The notes under the pieces are model-generated. The model was given only the letters and a program-made list of their open reading frames with translations, was not told the DNA's origin and did not search any database. From positions 1,054,001 to 1,118,000 of the forward strand of contig OZ037919.1 in NCBI GenBank assembly GCA_964035575.1: a DNA stretch of 64,000 bases, written 5' to 3'. The position numbers were made by a program, and so were the translations under genes. The stretch's first letter is position 1. Each line of letters begins with the position of its first letter. Source of the DNA: Rhynchopus sp. YZ270_cl-10. Lineage: Eukaryota; Euglenozoa; Diplonemea; Diplonemida; Diplonemidae. Below, piece by piece: positions 42,037 to 52,123 of this stretch.

Positions 42037-45000
42037 ATGAAGTCTGTGGCCAGTCGTGGTGATGGTCGAGTGTGCAGTAAGTGTGTGACTGTCAATGCAT
42101 GGAGCTTCTTCACGCTGCGGGGTGACGTGGCGCGTGGTGCTGTGGAGGCGGAGCTGGAGGTAGATGCTGCTGTGAAGACACTGCGCACGGCACTCCGACA
42201 CGACCACTTGACTCAGGTGATGGGTGTGTGCAAGGTTGCGCCGTCGTCGTACAAACTGCTCTCCATCGCAAGCACAGTGACGCTCTCGATGCGTCTCGAC
42301 ACGTGGTACTCCCTCGGCAAGAGTGCTGCCTTCGGTGAGGCACAGTCATGGTTTGACCAGGCCATCTCAGCGCTGGCCCACCTCCACCAGCACGGCGTCG
42401 TCGTAGGAACGATCACACCAGAGAGCTTCATTGTCGACTCTGCAGGTATGGAAAGTGTTTTTGTCTTCTCTTTCATCAATCCAAACCCTTCCCTCAGGCA
42501 ACATCAAGCTCCACGACTACGCACAATCCGCACTCTCCGCTGCTAAAATCGCGGACCCTGTCCTCGGTGTACAGGGAGGGCTTCTTCACGAAGGTTCTGG
42601 TAGCCTGCTTCACACATACCTGCCACCTGAGGTCGCCGCCCCTGCCACACAGGCACGCATTGTACGCGACCGTGGCAGCCTCAGCGGCTATGGTGGCGAG
42701 CCCAGCGACGCCTGGTCCTGCGGTCTTGTGTTCCTCGAGCTCCTCGTCGCCCCACACTGCCCGTGGTACCGCAGCGGAGCGGACCTGCTCTATCAGAAGG
42801 CCTTCCGCACCGAGCCGCAGCAGCAACGCAAGAGCCCGACACACAAGGCGTCTGCCCCAGACACCTTGTTCACGCAGATCGCGAGCTTCACAGAGTTCTT
42901 CGACACTTCCTTCAACGATAAGAACCCTGCCCCGCAAGCGACGTGGGAGGAAGGGGACGAGGTTGTGTTGGATCTGTCTTCTCCACATGGTGGTGGAGGC
43001 AGAGGTGGCAGCCGTGTGCACACTGCGGCCTTGGAGAAGGTGCTGCGCCGAGGCCAGGAGATTGGCGAAGATCACTCTGCAGGAATGAAGCGGCTTGTGA
43101 AAAGGGCGTGCAAAATGCTTGCGGTGGACCCCACAAAGCGTTGGGTGCCTGCAGTGTTGCAGAAAAGGGTTGGAGCGAAGAAGACGGAGACGCCACTTCG
43201 TTGTGTCGCAGTAGATTCATCAATGAAGTCTCTTGCGCTTCGAAAGGACGGCACCCACATCACGGCATCAAACCCTATCTCTGTTCCCATCGACCTCGAA
43301 AACGCTGCCCACACCCGGCGGACGCATCCTTCAAAGAAAGACCCAGAGACTGTCCTCCTCACTACCTTTCTCCAAGCGGATACCGATTTGGGGCAGGTTG
43401 TGGGGAGTCTTGAAACTGTGAGGCAGAATTTTTTGAATACGAAGGGTGAAGCGCTGATGAAGGGCGCACAGAAGATTATGTCCGCAGCCGGCGCAGAACA
43501 GCTCCGAAACAACCCCAACGAAACGCACCGTAAAAAGCAGAGAGGCCCTGCGTCAACCACGTCCTCCTCTACCACCTCCTCCAGCCCCTCTGTCGTGCCG
43601 GACACCTTCTCGATGTACGCGAAGAAGGTACGGAGCGGCGAAGAGAGCGTCCTCTCTCTGCTCCGAGACAAGGGAATGTTCGCTGCTGTTCCACGATGCG
43701 CGATTCCATTACTGTTCAGAACACCCAGTGTATGTGGTGTGGTCGGGGTGGAAGGGGTACCTCTCGGGGCTGCAGAGCGGGAAGCGTATTTGAGATCATG
43801 CGAATTGGCGACGTTTGGAACACCACGGTGGGAGAATGGAGCAGCAGTGGATATACCTGGTGCGTGGTTTGTTTCTGCGACGCACACACGACCTGCTGCC
43901 AGCATTGATGCGATAGAAGGTGCCGCAGGCCACAGCAACTACACCACCAAGCTCAGCGAACGCGAAGGACACAAAAAACAGAAGACCTCCCTCAGAGGCA
44001 CGCTCCTCTCCCGCCCAGGCAGCCCCACCCAGCAGGCGCACCTCTGCGACGTCGAAGAAGGTGTCCGCACGGCACGTCTCCGTGCACTTCTCATCCAATA
44101 CCCTGCAACGCGAAGGGAGATCATTGATTGCTGTCTCAAGCATGGTGTGCCCCCTGCCCTCAGAGGTGAGGCGTGGTGTGCTGCCTTGGGTGTCGCAGCC
44201 TTTCCTACTCTGAATGATGTGTACAGTGAAATAGACGTTGCGGCAACGTCAAAGGATGACGACCAAATCGCGAAGGATGTGCCACGTTGTCACCAATATG
44301 ATCCATGGCTAGGTTCGGATGATGGCAAACACAAGCTTGGAAGGGTGTTGAAGAAGTGGGTGGTCGCGCAAGGTGATGTCAGTACATCGCGGTACATTCA
44401 GGGGATGGCGTCGTTGGCGGCCCCCTTCATCACGCTGCTCTTCCACGATGAGGGCTCCGCATATGCTGGCTACGCGGCGCTGATGAACTGCTTCCCGTAC
44501 CTCTCCTGCGACCCGCACAGCGGGTACACCCTGCTGCGGGGCAGTTTTTACTCGCTGCTTGCCTTTCACGATGCGCCGTTGTGGAGGAAGATTCAGGATC
44601 TGGACATCCCCGAGGATGTGTTCCTGTCGCGCCTGCGGACACACTTTGCGCACGACGTCCCGCTTCAGAAGATCTACCCGATCTGGGACGCAGTGTTCTT
44701 TGGAAACCGGAATCTGGTGTTCGCGTTGGCGATTGCGTTGTTGCAGCTGCGGCGTGCGGAGCTGCTTGTGGAGACTGAGGTGACGGAGGCGACGCAGCTG
44801 TGGAAGAACAGCATGCTTGAAGAGCACGTTGCGACCTACATAGAGCGGGCCAAGGCACTGCTCCACATTACCCCTGCCAGTCTGCACGGTCCTCCCAGTT
44901 ACGTGGAGCAGGACGTTGCGCTGTCGTACAAGCGTGGTGTGCCCCCAGCCCTGCCAATAGCGTACATGCCCAGGCCAGACCTCATCGCAGCATTGGCCAA

Positions 45001-45649
45001 GCACAACAGCAGCAACTCTGACAGTGCAGAGCGGTTTGTGATCATCAGCACAACGTGGTCGCCGCACAACGCAGGTTTGTGTGACCTCCGCGTTCCGCTT
45101 CACGACAAGCCTTCCACCGCTTTGGTCGATCGATTAGAAGCCGCGATGGCCGTGTTCGGCATCAAGCAGGGCGTTGCGCAAAGCGGCCTGCGCATTGCTG
45201 TGACCGGTGCTGTGGAACTCAACGTATCTTGGGGACCGCCGCCCGCATTGCCTTACAGGGGGGCACACGATCTGGCCTTGGCACTGTGCATGCGAGGGTA
45301 CTCTGGTGTGGTGGTGTGCACGGGGCTGCCAGAGGGCGAGCCGAATCTCATGGTGAGTGCTAGTGGTGGGGTAAGCCCTGCACGGCACGTCCAACCGACA
45401 CCTCAGTGGGCATCGCCAACGAGCCGTGACAAAGCCAAGACGACGAACGCCTCACGGCGCACCTGCTTCGCAAGCCTCAACCCCGCTTGTGTCACCGAGG
45501 ATGGTCCCCTGCCAGCGTATCTCCCGCCCGCTGTGTGGCGGCGTGTGCTCGGCTTCTGCCAGACGGAGCAGTTCCTGCTCTCAGCAGTGTGCAGAGGACT
45601 GCGCACCACAGTTGCGTCCTTGAAGGAGTATGAGGTGGAAGAGGAATAG
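42037..45649 (+). CDS. TBCK: TBCK-type pseudokinase / TBC Rab-GAP protein
   Basis: Exons 42037-42445 and 42498-45649, 1,186 residues (human TBCK about 890). Residues 1-370 are a protein-kinase fold: HLHQHGVVVGTITPESFIVD and GNIKLHDYAQ occupy the HRD and DFG positions, and neither catalytic motif is kept, so it is a pseudokinase as in animal TBCK. A low-complexity linker follows. The TBC domain (about 640-900) carries both catalytic fingers: IAKDVPR (Arg733 of IxxDxxR) and YIQ (Tyr769, Gln771). KDVPRCHQYDPWL and LGRVLKKWVV match TBCK specifically. The region after 940 may be a degenerate rhodanese domain. The last 50 residues (LPAYLPPAVWRRVLGFCQTE, FLLSAVCRGLR) look F-box-like, which animal TBCK lacks. 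Expected to act on Rab GTPases at endosomes; animal TBCK is a FERRY-complex subunit. Confidence 0.92.
42446..42497 (+). other. 52-nt intron in TBCK
   Basis: GTATGG donor and CCCTCAG acceptor, phase 1. It restores DSAGNIKL, the usual kinase sequence between the catalytic loop and the DFG position. Confidence 0.93.
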
Positions 45650-45821
45650 AGTTTTCGCGTCGTCTTCTTCGGGGTTTTCTGTACAATTACCAAGAAAAAT
45701 ATGTGACTTTTTTGGTGCTTTTACAAAAAGAGGTTTAGGCATTACCTTACCAACCTTTGCTCTCTTGAAAAATGTGTGTCATGCTGTGTGGGTCGTGTAA
45801 TTGCATGAGAGCGCTTCCTGC

Positions 45822-45900
45822 ACGACACCACGTGTCATATGACATGGTAAAAACGACACCACGTGTCATATGACATGTGTACATGTCATAATGACATCGA
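45822..45900. repeat. Direct repeat of a palindromic 25-mer
   Basis: ACGACACCACGTGTCATATG plus ACATG occurs twice, spaced 31 bp apart, followed by GTGTACATGTCATAATGACA. The core TGTCATATGACA is a perfect palindrome and CACGTG lies beside it. It could be a paired protein-binding site or a cruciform. Confidence 0.6.
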
Positions 45901-46006
45901 CCGTAGTATTGCGTACAACCTCGGTAAGACACACAGAAAATCGGTTTGGGTTGGGTTGGTCGAAGTTGGCTGTTTTAACGTAGGGGCGCACAACGTTTTT
46001 TTTCTA

Positions 46007-46048
46007 GGTGACTTATGCCACACAGTGAAGGCTAAGGATCATCTTATC
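46007..46048 (+). repeat. Hairpin repeat, family B, copy 4
   Basis: GGTGA-CTTATGCC-(10)-GGCTAAG-GATCATCTTAT. Where other copies pair CTAAGC with GCTTAG, this one pairs CTTA.GCC with GGC.TAAG, so both arms differ together. Confidence 0.5.
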
Positions 46049-46401
46049 GAAAACCGTTTTCCTTTTTTTCCTTTTTTATATTATTTGAAGATCTCGGTAC
46101 TTTTGAGGGTGGGGGGTAAAGGTGTGGAAACTGCGTGTTTTATGTCTTTTCGCCATCGGAAGTGTAGCTTCATTTTTGAGTATTTATTATGGTAAAAAAA
46201 TACATAAAGAACGCAGCACATTCACATTAGGGGGCAGCGGGGGGGGGGACGAAAAACTTAATCTGAAATGTGTGTTAACAAAGGGGTTGTGAGAAAAGAA
46301 AACAAAAACGCAGAATTTTTTTAAATTTAAAAATCTGCCTGTCGCCCTCACGAATATCTAACAGAAAAAAACAGAGCAACCTACCCCAACTTTTTTTGTT
46401 T

Positions 46402-46560
46402 CGCACACTACTTTGTGACCGGAAAGTGTCACGTCGTTCCCACTCCCAACCGTGCTCCGCAACACCACCACCCAACAGGTGAGAGACAGTGTGTGTGGAA
46501 GCGTCAACGCATCAAACAACTACAAGAAGGGGGAGGTGAGGGAACGACACGTGACACTTT
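46402..46560 (+). repeat. Inverted-repeat-bounded dispersed repeat, family C, copy 3
   Basis: AGTGTCACGTCGTTCCC at the left is answered by GGAACGACACGTGACACT at the right. The middle contains CACCACCCAACAGGTGA and GTGGAAGCGTCAACGCATCA. The tail TTTTCAACTTTTTT leads toward the protease gene about 180 bp downstream. Confidence 0.7.
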
Positions 46561-46736
46561 TCAACTTTTTTCCCGACCTCCCCCTCTACCCGCCCGTCAT
46601 ATTCGCACCCACGTCCCCATTTAATTTCAGAAAAGACACAACACACCACACCACACTCTCTCCTTGACAAAAGAGTTCTCCTTTTTCTCTTTTTCCCCTT
46701 CTTTTTTTGGAGTCCTTTTTTCCTCTCCTTTTTACA

Positions 46737-49700
46737 ATGCATACGAGTGCTGTTTTGTTGCTGCTATCAGCGGCGCTGGTATCGGCGGGGCGCCCTAAGG
46801 CCTGGCTGGTTGAGGTGGACTGCGCGGACAAGGACGACATGAAGGACAAGGCGAGGCAGATGGAGGCGTTCCTCCACCCTGATCAGTTCGACGCCAATGC
46901 TCAGGCAATGACGCAGGCAGCGTCGGAGATGATTGAGAAGGCGACGGCGATCCGCCCCATTGACGACCTCTGCATCACGACCATCACGTGCACGGACACG
47001 GAAGTGAACAACATCAAGGCAAGATTCGACTTCGTGAAGACCGTCCTCGCTGACGACGTCATCACCGCCGACGTCACCACCTACAGCTGTGGCGATACGC
47101 AGGCAACCGCCCAGTCGGGCTGGCACCTCCGCCGCACAACAGCGACCGGATCTGCCATCCCCAACACCTTCCGTTACGACGCCACCTGGGGTGCCGGTGT
47201 CGATGCCTACGTGGTCGACTCCGGTGTCGACTGTGACCACGAGGAGTTCCAGGCATACAGCGGAAAGTGCGCGCAAGGCCACACCGTCTTCGGAACTGAC
47301 ATCTCAGACGGCAGCGGGCACGGCACCCACGTTGCAGGAATCCTCGGAGGGCAGTACTCCGGCATCGCGCAGGCGGCTAACATCGTTGCAGTCAAGGTGC
47401 TCGACGCATCTGGCCGTGGGTCCTATGGAGGTGTCATTGAGGGCATCTCCTGGGCATGGGAGAAGGCGCACAACGAGTCGGAGAACGGCCGCAAGTCGGT
47501 GATCAACATTTCGATCGGTGGAGGTATCTACTCCCTGCTGGACCTTGCCGTGGCGAAGGCGGTCAACAACGGCACCACAGTGGTTGTCTCTGCAGGAAAC
47601 TCAGGCACCGATGCGTGCCAGCAGAGCCCCGCGAAGTCCCCTGAGGTGATCACAGTTGGGTCGATCACGTACAACAGCAGCAGTGCGATTAAGTCGGATT
47701 TCTCCAACTACGGCACCTGCGTGGACATCTTTGCGCCCGGGTCTGCGGTGAACTCATCGACATCGAAGACGTCTGTGGCGCTGGCGACGGACAACAACTA
47801 CAGACAGCTGTCCGGTACCTCCATGTCATCGCCTTTGGTTGCGGGCATGGCTGCGATGTTCCTGTCGCAGGAGTCGGGCACACCCACACCGGCAGAGGTG
47901 CGCGCCTGGCTGCTTGGCAACGCACTGCAGGACATTATCGCCCTCGACACTACAGAGAACTCCCCCAACGTGCTTGCGCACATCCCCTGCACAGCGGCGA
48001 TGCCCACCATCCCAGCAGACTTCAGCGCATTTGAGGAGAACTGCTACGAGTCGTACATCACCGACGTGCACGGAGGGCCAGGCCAGCTCGACTACCCCGA
48101 GGGCAGCGGCAACTACGAGATTTACCACACCGGCTGCTTCCGCATCACATGCCACGGACAGATCGACCTCACCTGGGACGCAATGAACTTCAACGTCGAG
48201 AACACATACGACTTCCTCTTCGTGGACGGCGTGTCGCACACCGGCACGACCGCCCCTGGCCGTGGCGTCTACCAGGACTCCGTTGTGCTGCGTCTTGTCA
48301 GCGACTCCTACGTCGGCACATCTGGCTTCATCGTGGACTACACCTGCACCCCCAACGCCACACCGTTCCCGCCTACCCCAGCCCCCTTCCCGCCGACCCC
48401 AGCACCCCTCGCAGTGGACACTGAGTTCAACGCGCTTCTCGCGCTGAAGGAGCGTCTGTACGACTCTGTCGCAGGAGGAATCATGTCGGGTTGGACTGGA
48501 ACGGACTACTGCAGCTGGTCTGGTATCTCCTGTGGAGGAGGCATCGTGGTGGTAATCCAGCTGAACGGCGAGACAACGAGACTCAACCTTGTCCCGGATC
48601 TGTCTGTCTTCACACACCTCTTCCGCCTGCACCTGAAGGGGACCAATGTGCAGGGCTTTGACGGTCTTCCCACCTCGCTTCAGCAGCTGGAGATCACCGA
48701 CACTCAGATCAACGGCCCCTTCCCTGTGGAGACCCTCGCATGCCCGAACCTGATGACACTGACGGCCAGGAACGCAGGCATCACTGGACCCATGCCGGTG
48801 TTCCAGCAGAGCCTCTACCACATTGACATCAGCCAGAACGCCATGACAGGAGCCTTCACTACGCTGCCCTCTGGTGTGAAGAACTTCATTGCACGTTACA
48901 ACCAGTTCACAGGGAACCTTCCGCCCAGCAGCAGCGCTATCCGTATCATTGTGAACAACAACCTGCTGACTGGGCCGCTTATTGCGTACCCGGCACTGCT
49001 TGTGGGGTACTTCCACTGGAACCAGATGGTCGGTGGGTACACCCCTTCGGACATGCCGCTGTGCACACACCTCGACCTCTCGAACAACAAGTTCGACGGT
49101 GTCATGCCGAACCTCGCAGGCACAGCCATGAAGCTCTTCAAGGCCTACCGCAACGAGTTCACGGGCCCCTTCCACCTCGCCCACACCGGACAGACGCCCC
49201 TCCTCCAGTACATCGTGAACAACAACAAGATGACAGGGCCCGAGCCCAGCGCAGCAGAAGGCGCCGCAGTGGCATCGTACATCAAGACCTTCCACAACCA
49301 CTGGGGTATGTTGTCTCTTGTCTCTTGTTTATTGTTTTATTTTTCTTAGGTGCCTACGGGAGATGTTGGCCACTCTCGATGTATCATTCTGGCCGTTTTA
49401 ACTACGAGCTAAACTTTTTTTCCGGGGTTCGACATGAGATCTATGATTATTACTGCAACACTGCAACACCACTCTCACAGATTGCGAAAGCAACTTTGTG
49501 ACCATCGCGACTGCGTGCGACTACCACAGCTGCTCCAACGTGGTTGACCAGTCCGGCTCGCCAGTGACTGGAATCCACACACCCCCTTCTGGTTTTGAGG
49601 TGCACGATGGCCTGACCCCCTCGGACATGACCATGTACATCAGGTGTGCTGCCGGCTACTCATGGAACCCTGCCCTCGAGGAGCACGCAATCTGCTTGTC

Positions 49701-49737
49701 GACAGGGGTCCACTTCAACGGACAGCTCTGCATCTAA
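46737..49737 (+). CDS. Secreted subtilisin (S8) with CUB-like, leucine-rich-repeat and Cys-rich domains
   Basis: Exons 46737-49305 and 49481-49737, 941 residues. The ATG at 46737 is preferred to an upstream TTG. Signal peptide 1-17, propeptide about 18-145. Catalytic Asp161 (YVVDSGVD), His195 (GHGTHVAG), oxyanion Asn288 (SAGNSG) and Ser362 (SGTSMSSP) are all present, proteinase K-like. CUB-like domain 433-538 (GCFRITCHG ... DSVVLRLVSD ... VDYTC), then a Pro linker (PFPPTPAPFPPTPAP). Next a plant-type LRR cap with LLALKERLYDS and WTGTDYCSWSGISC (about 565-600), and about nine degenerate leucine-rich repeats (LDLSNNKFDGVMPN, NNNKMTGPEPSA) to about 850. The spliced C-terminus is Cys-rich (DCESNFVTIATACDYHSC, MYIRCAAGYSW), resembling a sushi-like tail. 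The LRR part probably gives surface or substrate binding. The protease-CUB-LRR order is unusual. Confidence 0.93.
49306..49480 (+). other. 175-nt intron in the subtilisin-LRR gene
   Basis: GTATGT donor and CTCTCACAG acceptor, phase 1. Splicing gives HNHWD-CESNFVTIATACDY and an open frame to 49737. The nearer acceptor TTCTTAG at 49349 would give a 48-residue low-quality tail ending at 49501, so it is not preferred. Confidence 0.8.
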
Positions 49738-49928
49738 AGTCACGCATAAATACACAAAACAAAAACACAAAAAAGAAAAACGACACAAATGCATGAACAA
49801 CTTTTGTGTCAAAAAAAATGGTGTCGTTGTCCCAGCGTGCCCCAGGAAGGGGTGCGCACACCCCGTTTTTTCCCTTATCATTTTGTACAAACAATCACAT
49901 ATTCTTCCCCTTTCTCTCTCTTTTTTTA

Positions 49929-49966
49929 AGGTGACTAAGCACGAGAGGCTTAGGATCATCTTATAA
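49929..49966 (+). repeat. Hairpin repeat, family B, copy 2
   Basis: AGGTGA-CTAAGC-ACGAGAG-GCTTAG-GATCATCTTAT, a perfect stem with a longer loop than copy 1. It lies 190 bp after the stop codon of the subtilisin-LRR gene. Confidence 0.55.
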
Positions 49967-51144
49967 ACTTTTCTTTTTTTTCTCCTCCCTTCAAAAAAAG
50001 CAATATTTTCTCCTCCCTCCCATCTCCCTTATCCCCCCATCACACCCACCCCTCCACCCCTGGTATTTCTTGCTTATAAAACCACTCCAAAAAAAAAAAC
50101 CCCCCCCTCCCTCCTTCCCTCCCATACCAATGACATTCCCTTAGAAAGGCCCCATCATTAGAGAGTTAGGGTCATTTTTTTGTGTTCCCCCCTCAAAAGA
50201 GGTGAGGGTGAGAGGCAGCAATACGCCTTGCACTGATTGCGCTTTTTTTTGGTTTTTTTTTTTAATCCAGTTTTTTTTGAAGAGACAATAAAAGAGGTTG
50301 GTTTCGCTTTTGATGCATGGCTTAAGTTTTTCATAAGCTCTTCTTTTTGCCCCCGGTGGTATTATTTTGTGAAATTTCTAGTATATTTTTTGTTTTTTTG
50401 TTTTGTTTTTTTTTGTGTGAAACCGTTCAAACGGAGGGAAAAAATGATATTAGTGATGACACATCTTGTATTTCACTATCATAATTTTAAAGAATTTTTC
50501 ATGTCCGAGGTGACCCAAGCATATGACTTTTGGGATCACCAAAATTTGCATTTTTTTTTTGGCGCATTTTAATAACGTCATTTCCTGTCTTACATACATT
50601 CACCTATATTTCAATTTTCATCTCAAGACAATTTTTTAGTTGTTGTTACCGTTCTCTAACTGAGAGCGAGAAAAAGTTGGTAGGAAAGCTTAGCTTTTTT
50701 TTTGCACCAAGTGTGTCACGGTACAAAAAACCGTCAAATTAAAAACGTTTTTTTTTTCAAAGTTTTTAATTGAACAAAAATGCACACCTTACAAAACATA
50801 AGACTTTTCTACACCCTGCAAACCTGCTATTTTTTTATTAAAATATTTCGTCGTTTTTTTACCTATCCACTACCACCTTTACATATATGTAAAGGTTAAT
50901 CGGCACTAGCCTCCCAGACATTAAAAACTGGTCAAAACTGGAAAAATTTTTTTTTAATGGATTCCGGGAGGTTGAAATGTGTGGTTCCCCTATTTTTTTT
51001 GGATTTTTTAGAATTTAATTTTTGATTTTTTCCGCCACCCACAACACGCACATCAAGGAAAATGCGTGAAACAGGGGGGGACGGGTCACAGCCGAACAAA
51101 TGCGATTTTTCAATTTTGATTCTCAGACCACCTGAATTAGCTGG

Positions 51145-51236
51145 CTGTTGGGAGGTGTTGGGAGGTGTTGGGAGGTGTTGGGAGGCGTTGGGAGGTGTTG
51201 GCGGGCGTTGGGAGGCGTTGGCGGGCGTTGGGAGGT
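51145..51236. repeat. GTTGGGAGG tandem repeat, left block
   Basis: About nine imperfect copies of GTTGGGAGGT / GTTGGCGGGC. The related right block is at 52330-52376 in the same orientation. Confidence 0.8.
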
Positions 51237-51393
51237 GAGGCACTTTTTTTCCTACCGGCGTGAGCCTTTTTCTCGTTGGTGAAGTTTTTAAACACCTGCA
51301 TTGTCATTTCCGGAATCCGTCCTCGCTGTGGTGGGGTCAATTTGCCGAAATGGACAAGTTCTGAGTACATACATGAACAATTTTCTCACACTG

Positions 51394-51704
51394 CACAGTA
51401 TACACAGTATACACAGTATACACAGTATACACAGTATACACAGTATACACAGTATACACAGTATACACAGTATACACAGTATACACAGTATACACAGTAT
51501 ACACAGTATACACAGTATACACAGTATACACAGTATACACAGTATACACAGTATACACAGTATACACAGTATACACAGTATACACAGTATACACAGTATA
51601 CACAGTATACACAGTATACACAGTATACACAGTATACACAGTATACACAGTATACACAGTATACACAGTATACACAGTATACACAGTATACACAGTATAC
51701 ACAG
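51394..51704. repeat. Nonamer array (CACAGTATA)n, about 34 copies
   Basis: Near-perfect 9-bp units, so it stays open in several frames on both strands without being coding. Confidence 0.97.
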
Positions 51705-51713
51705 GGGATTGGG

Positions 51714-51991
51714 AGTACAGTACAGTACAGTACAGTACAGTACAGTACAGTACAGTACAGTACAGTACAGTACAGTACAGTACAGTACAGTACAGTACAG
51801 TACAGTACAGTACAGTACAGTACAGTACAGTACAGTACAGTACAGTACAGTACAGTACAGTACAGTACAGTACAGTACAGTACAGTACAGTACAGTACAG
51901 TACAGTACAGTACAGTACAGTACAGTACAGTACAGTACAGTACAGTACAGTACAGTACAGTACAGTACAGTACAGTACAGTACAGTACAGT
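51714..51991. repeat. Pentamer array (AGTAC)n, about 55 copies
   Basis: Perfect 5-bp units AGTAC, starting after the 9-base interruption GGGGATTGG. The unit contains the palindrome GTAC. Confidence 0.97.
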
Positions 51992-52013
51992 TCTCGTTTT
52001 TGGTCAATTTCCG

Positions 52014-52123
52014 CACAGTACACAGTACACAGTACACTACACAGTACACAGTACACAGTACACAGTACACAGTACACAGTACACAGTACACAGTACACAG
52101 TACACAGTACACAGTACACAGTA
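52014..52123. repeat. Heptamer array (CACAGTA)n, about 15 copies
   Basis: 7-bp units CACAGTA with one interruption (CACTACACAG). They share ACAGTA with the preceding 9-bp and 5-bp arrays. Confidence 0.95.

Larger units (their letters stand above)
45650..46736. other. Spacer between TBCK and the second subtilisin gene
   Basis: No gene. It holds the palindromic direct repeat at 45822, a family B hairpin at 46007 and a family C repeat at 46402. It ends with TTTAATTTCAG (46620-46630), a likely leader acceptor, then a pyrimidine tract. Confidence 0.6.

Noticed and set aside
49350-49501. Exon starting at the proximal acceptor in the subtilisin-LRR gene
   Set aside because: Gives a short unremarkable tail, whereas the distal acceptor yields a Cys-rich end; kept only as a possible alternative.
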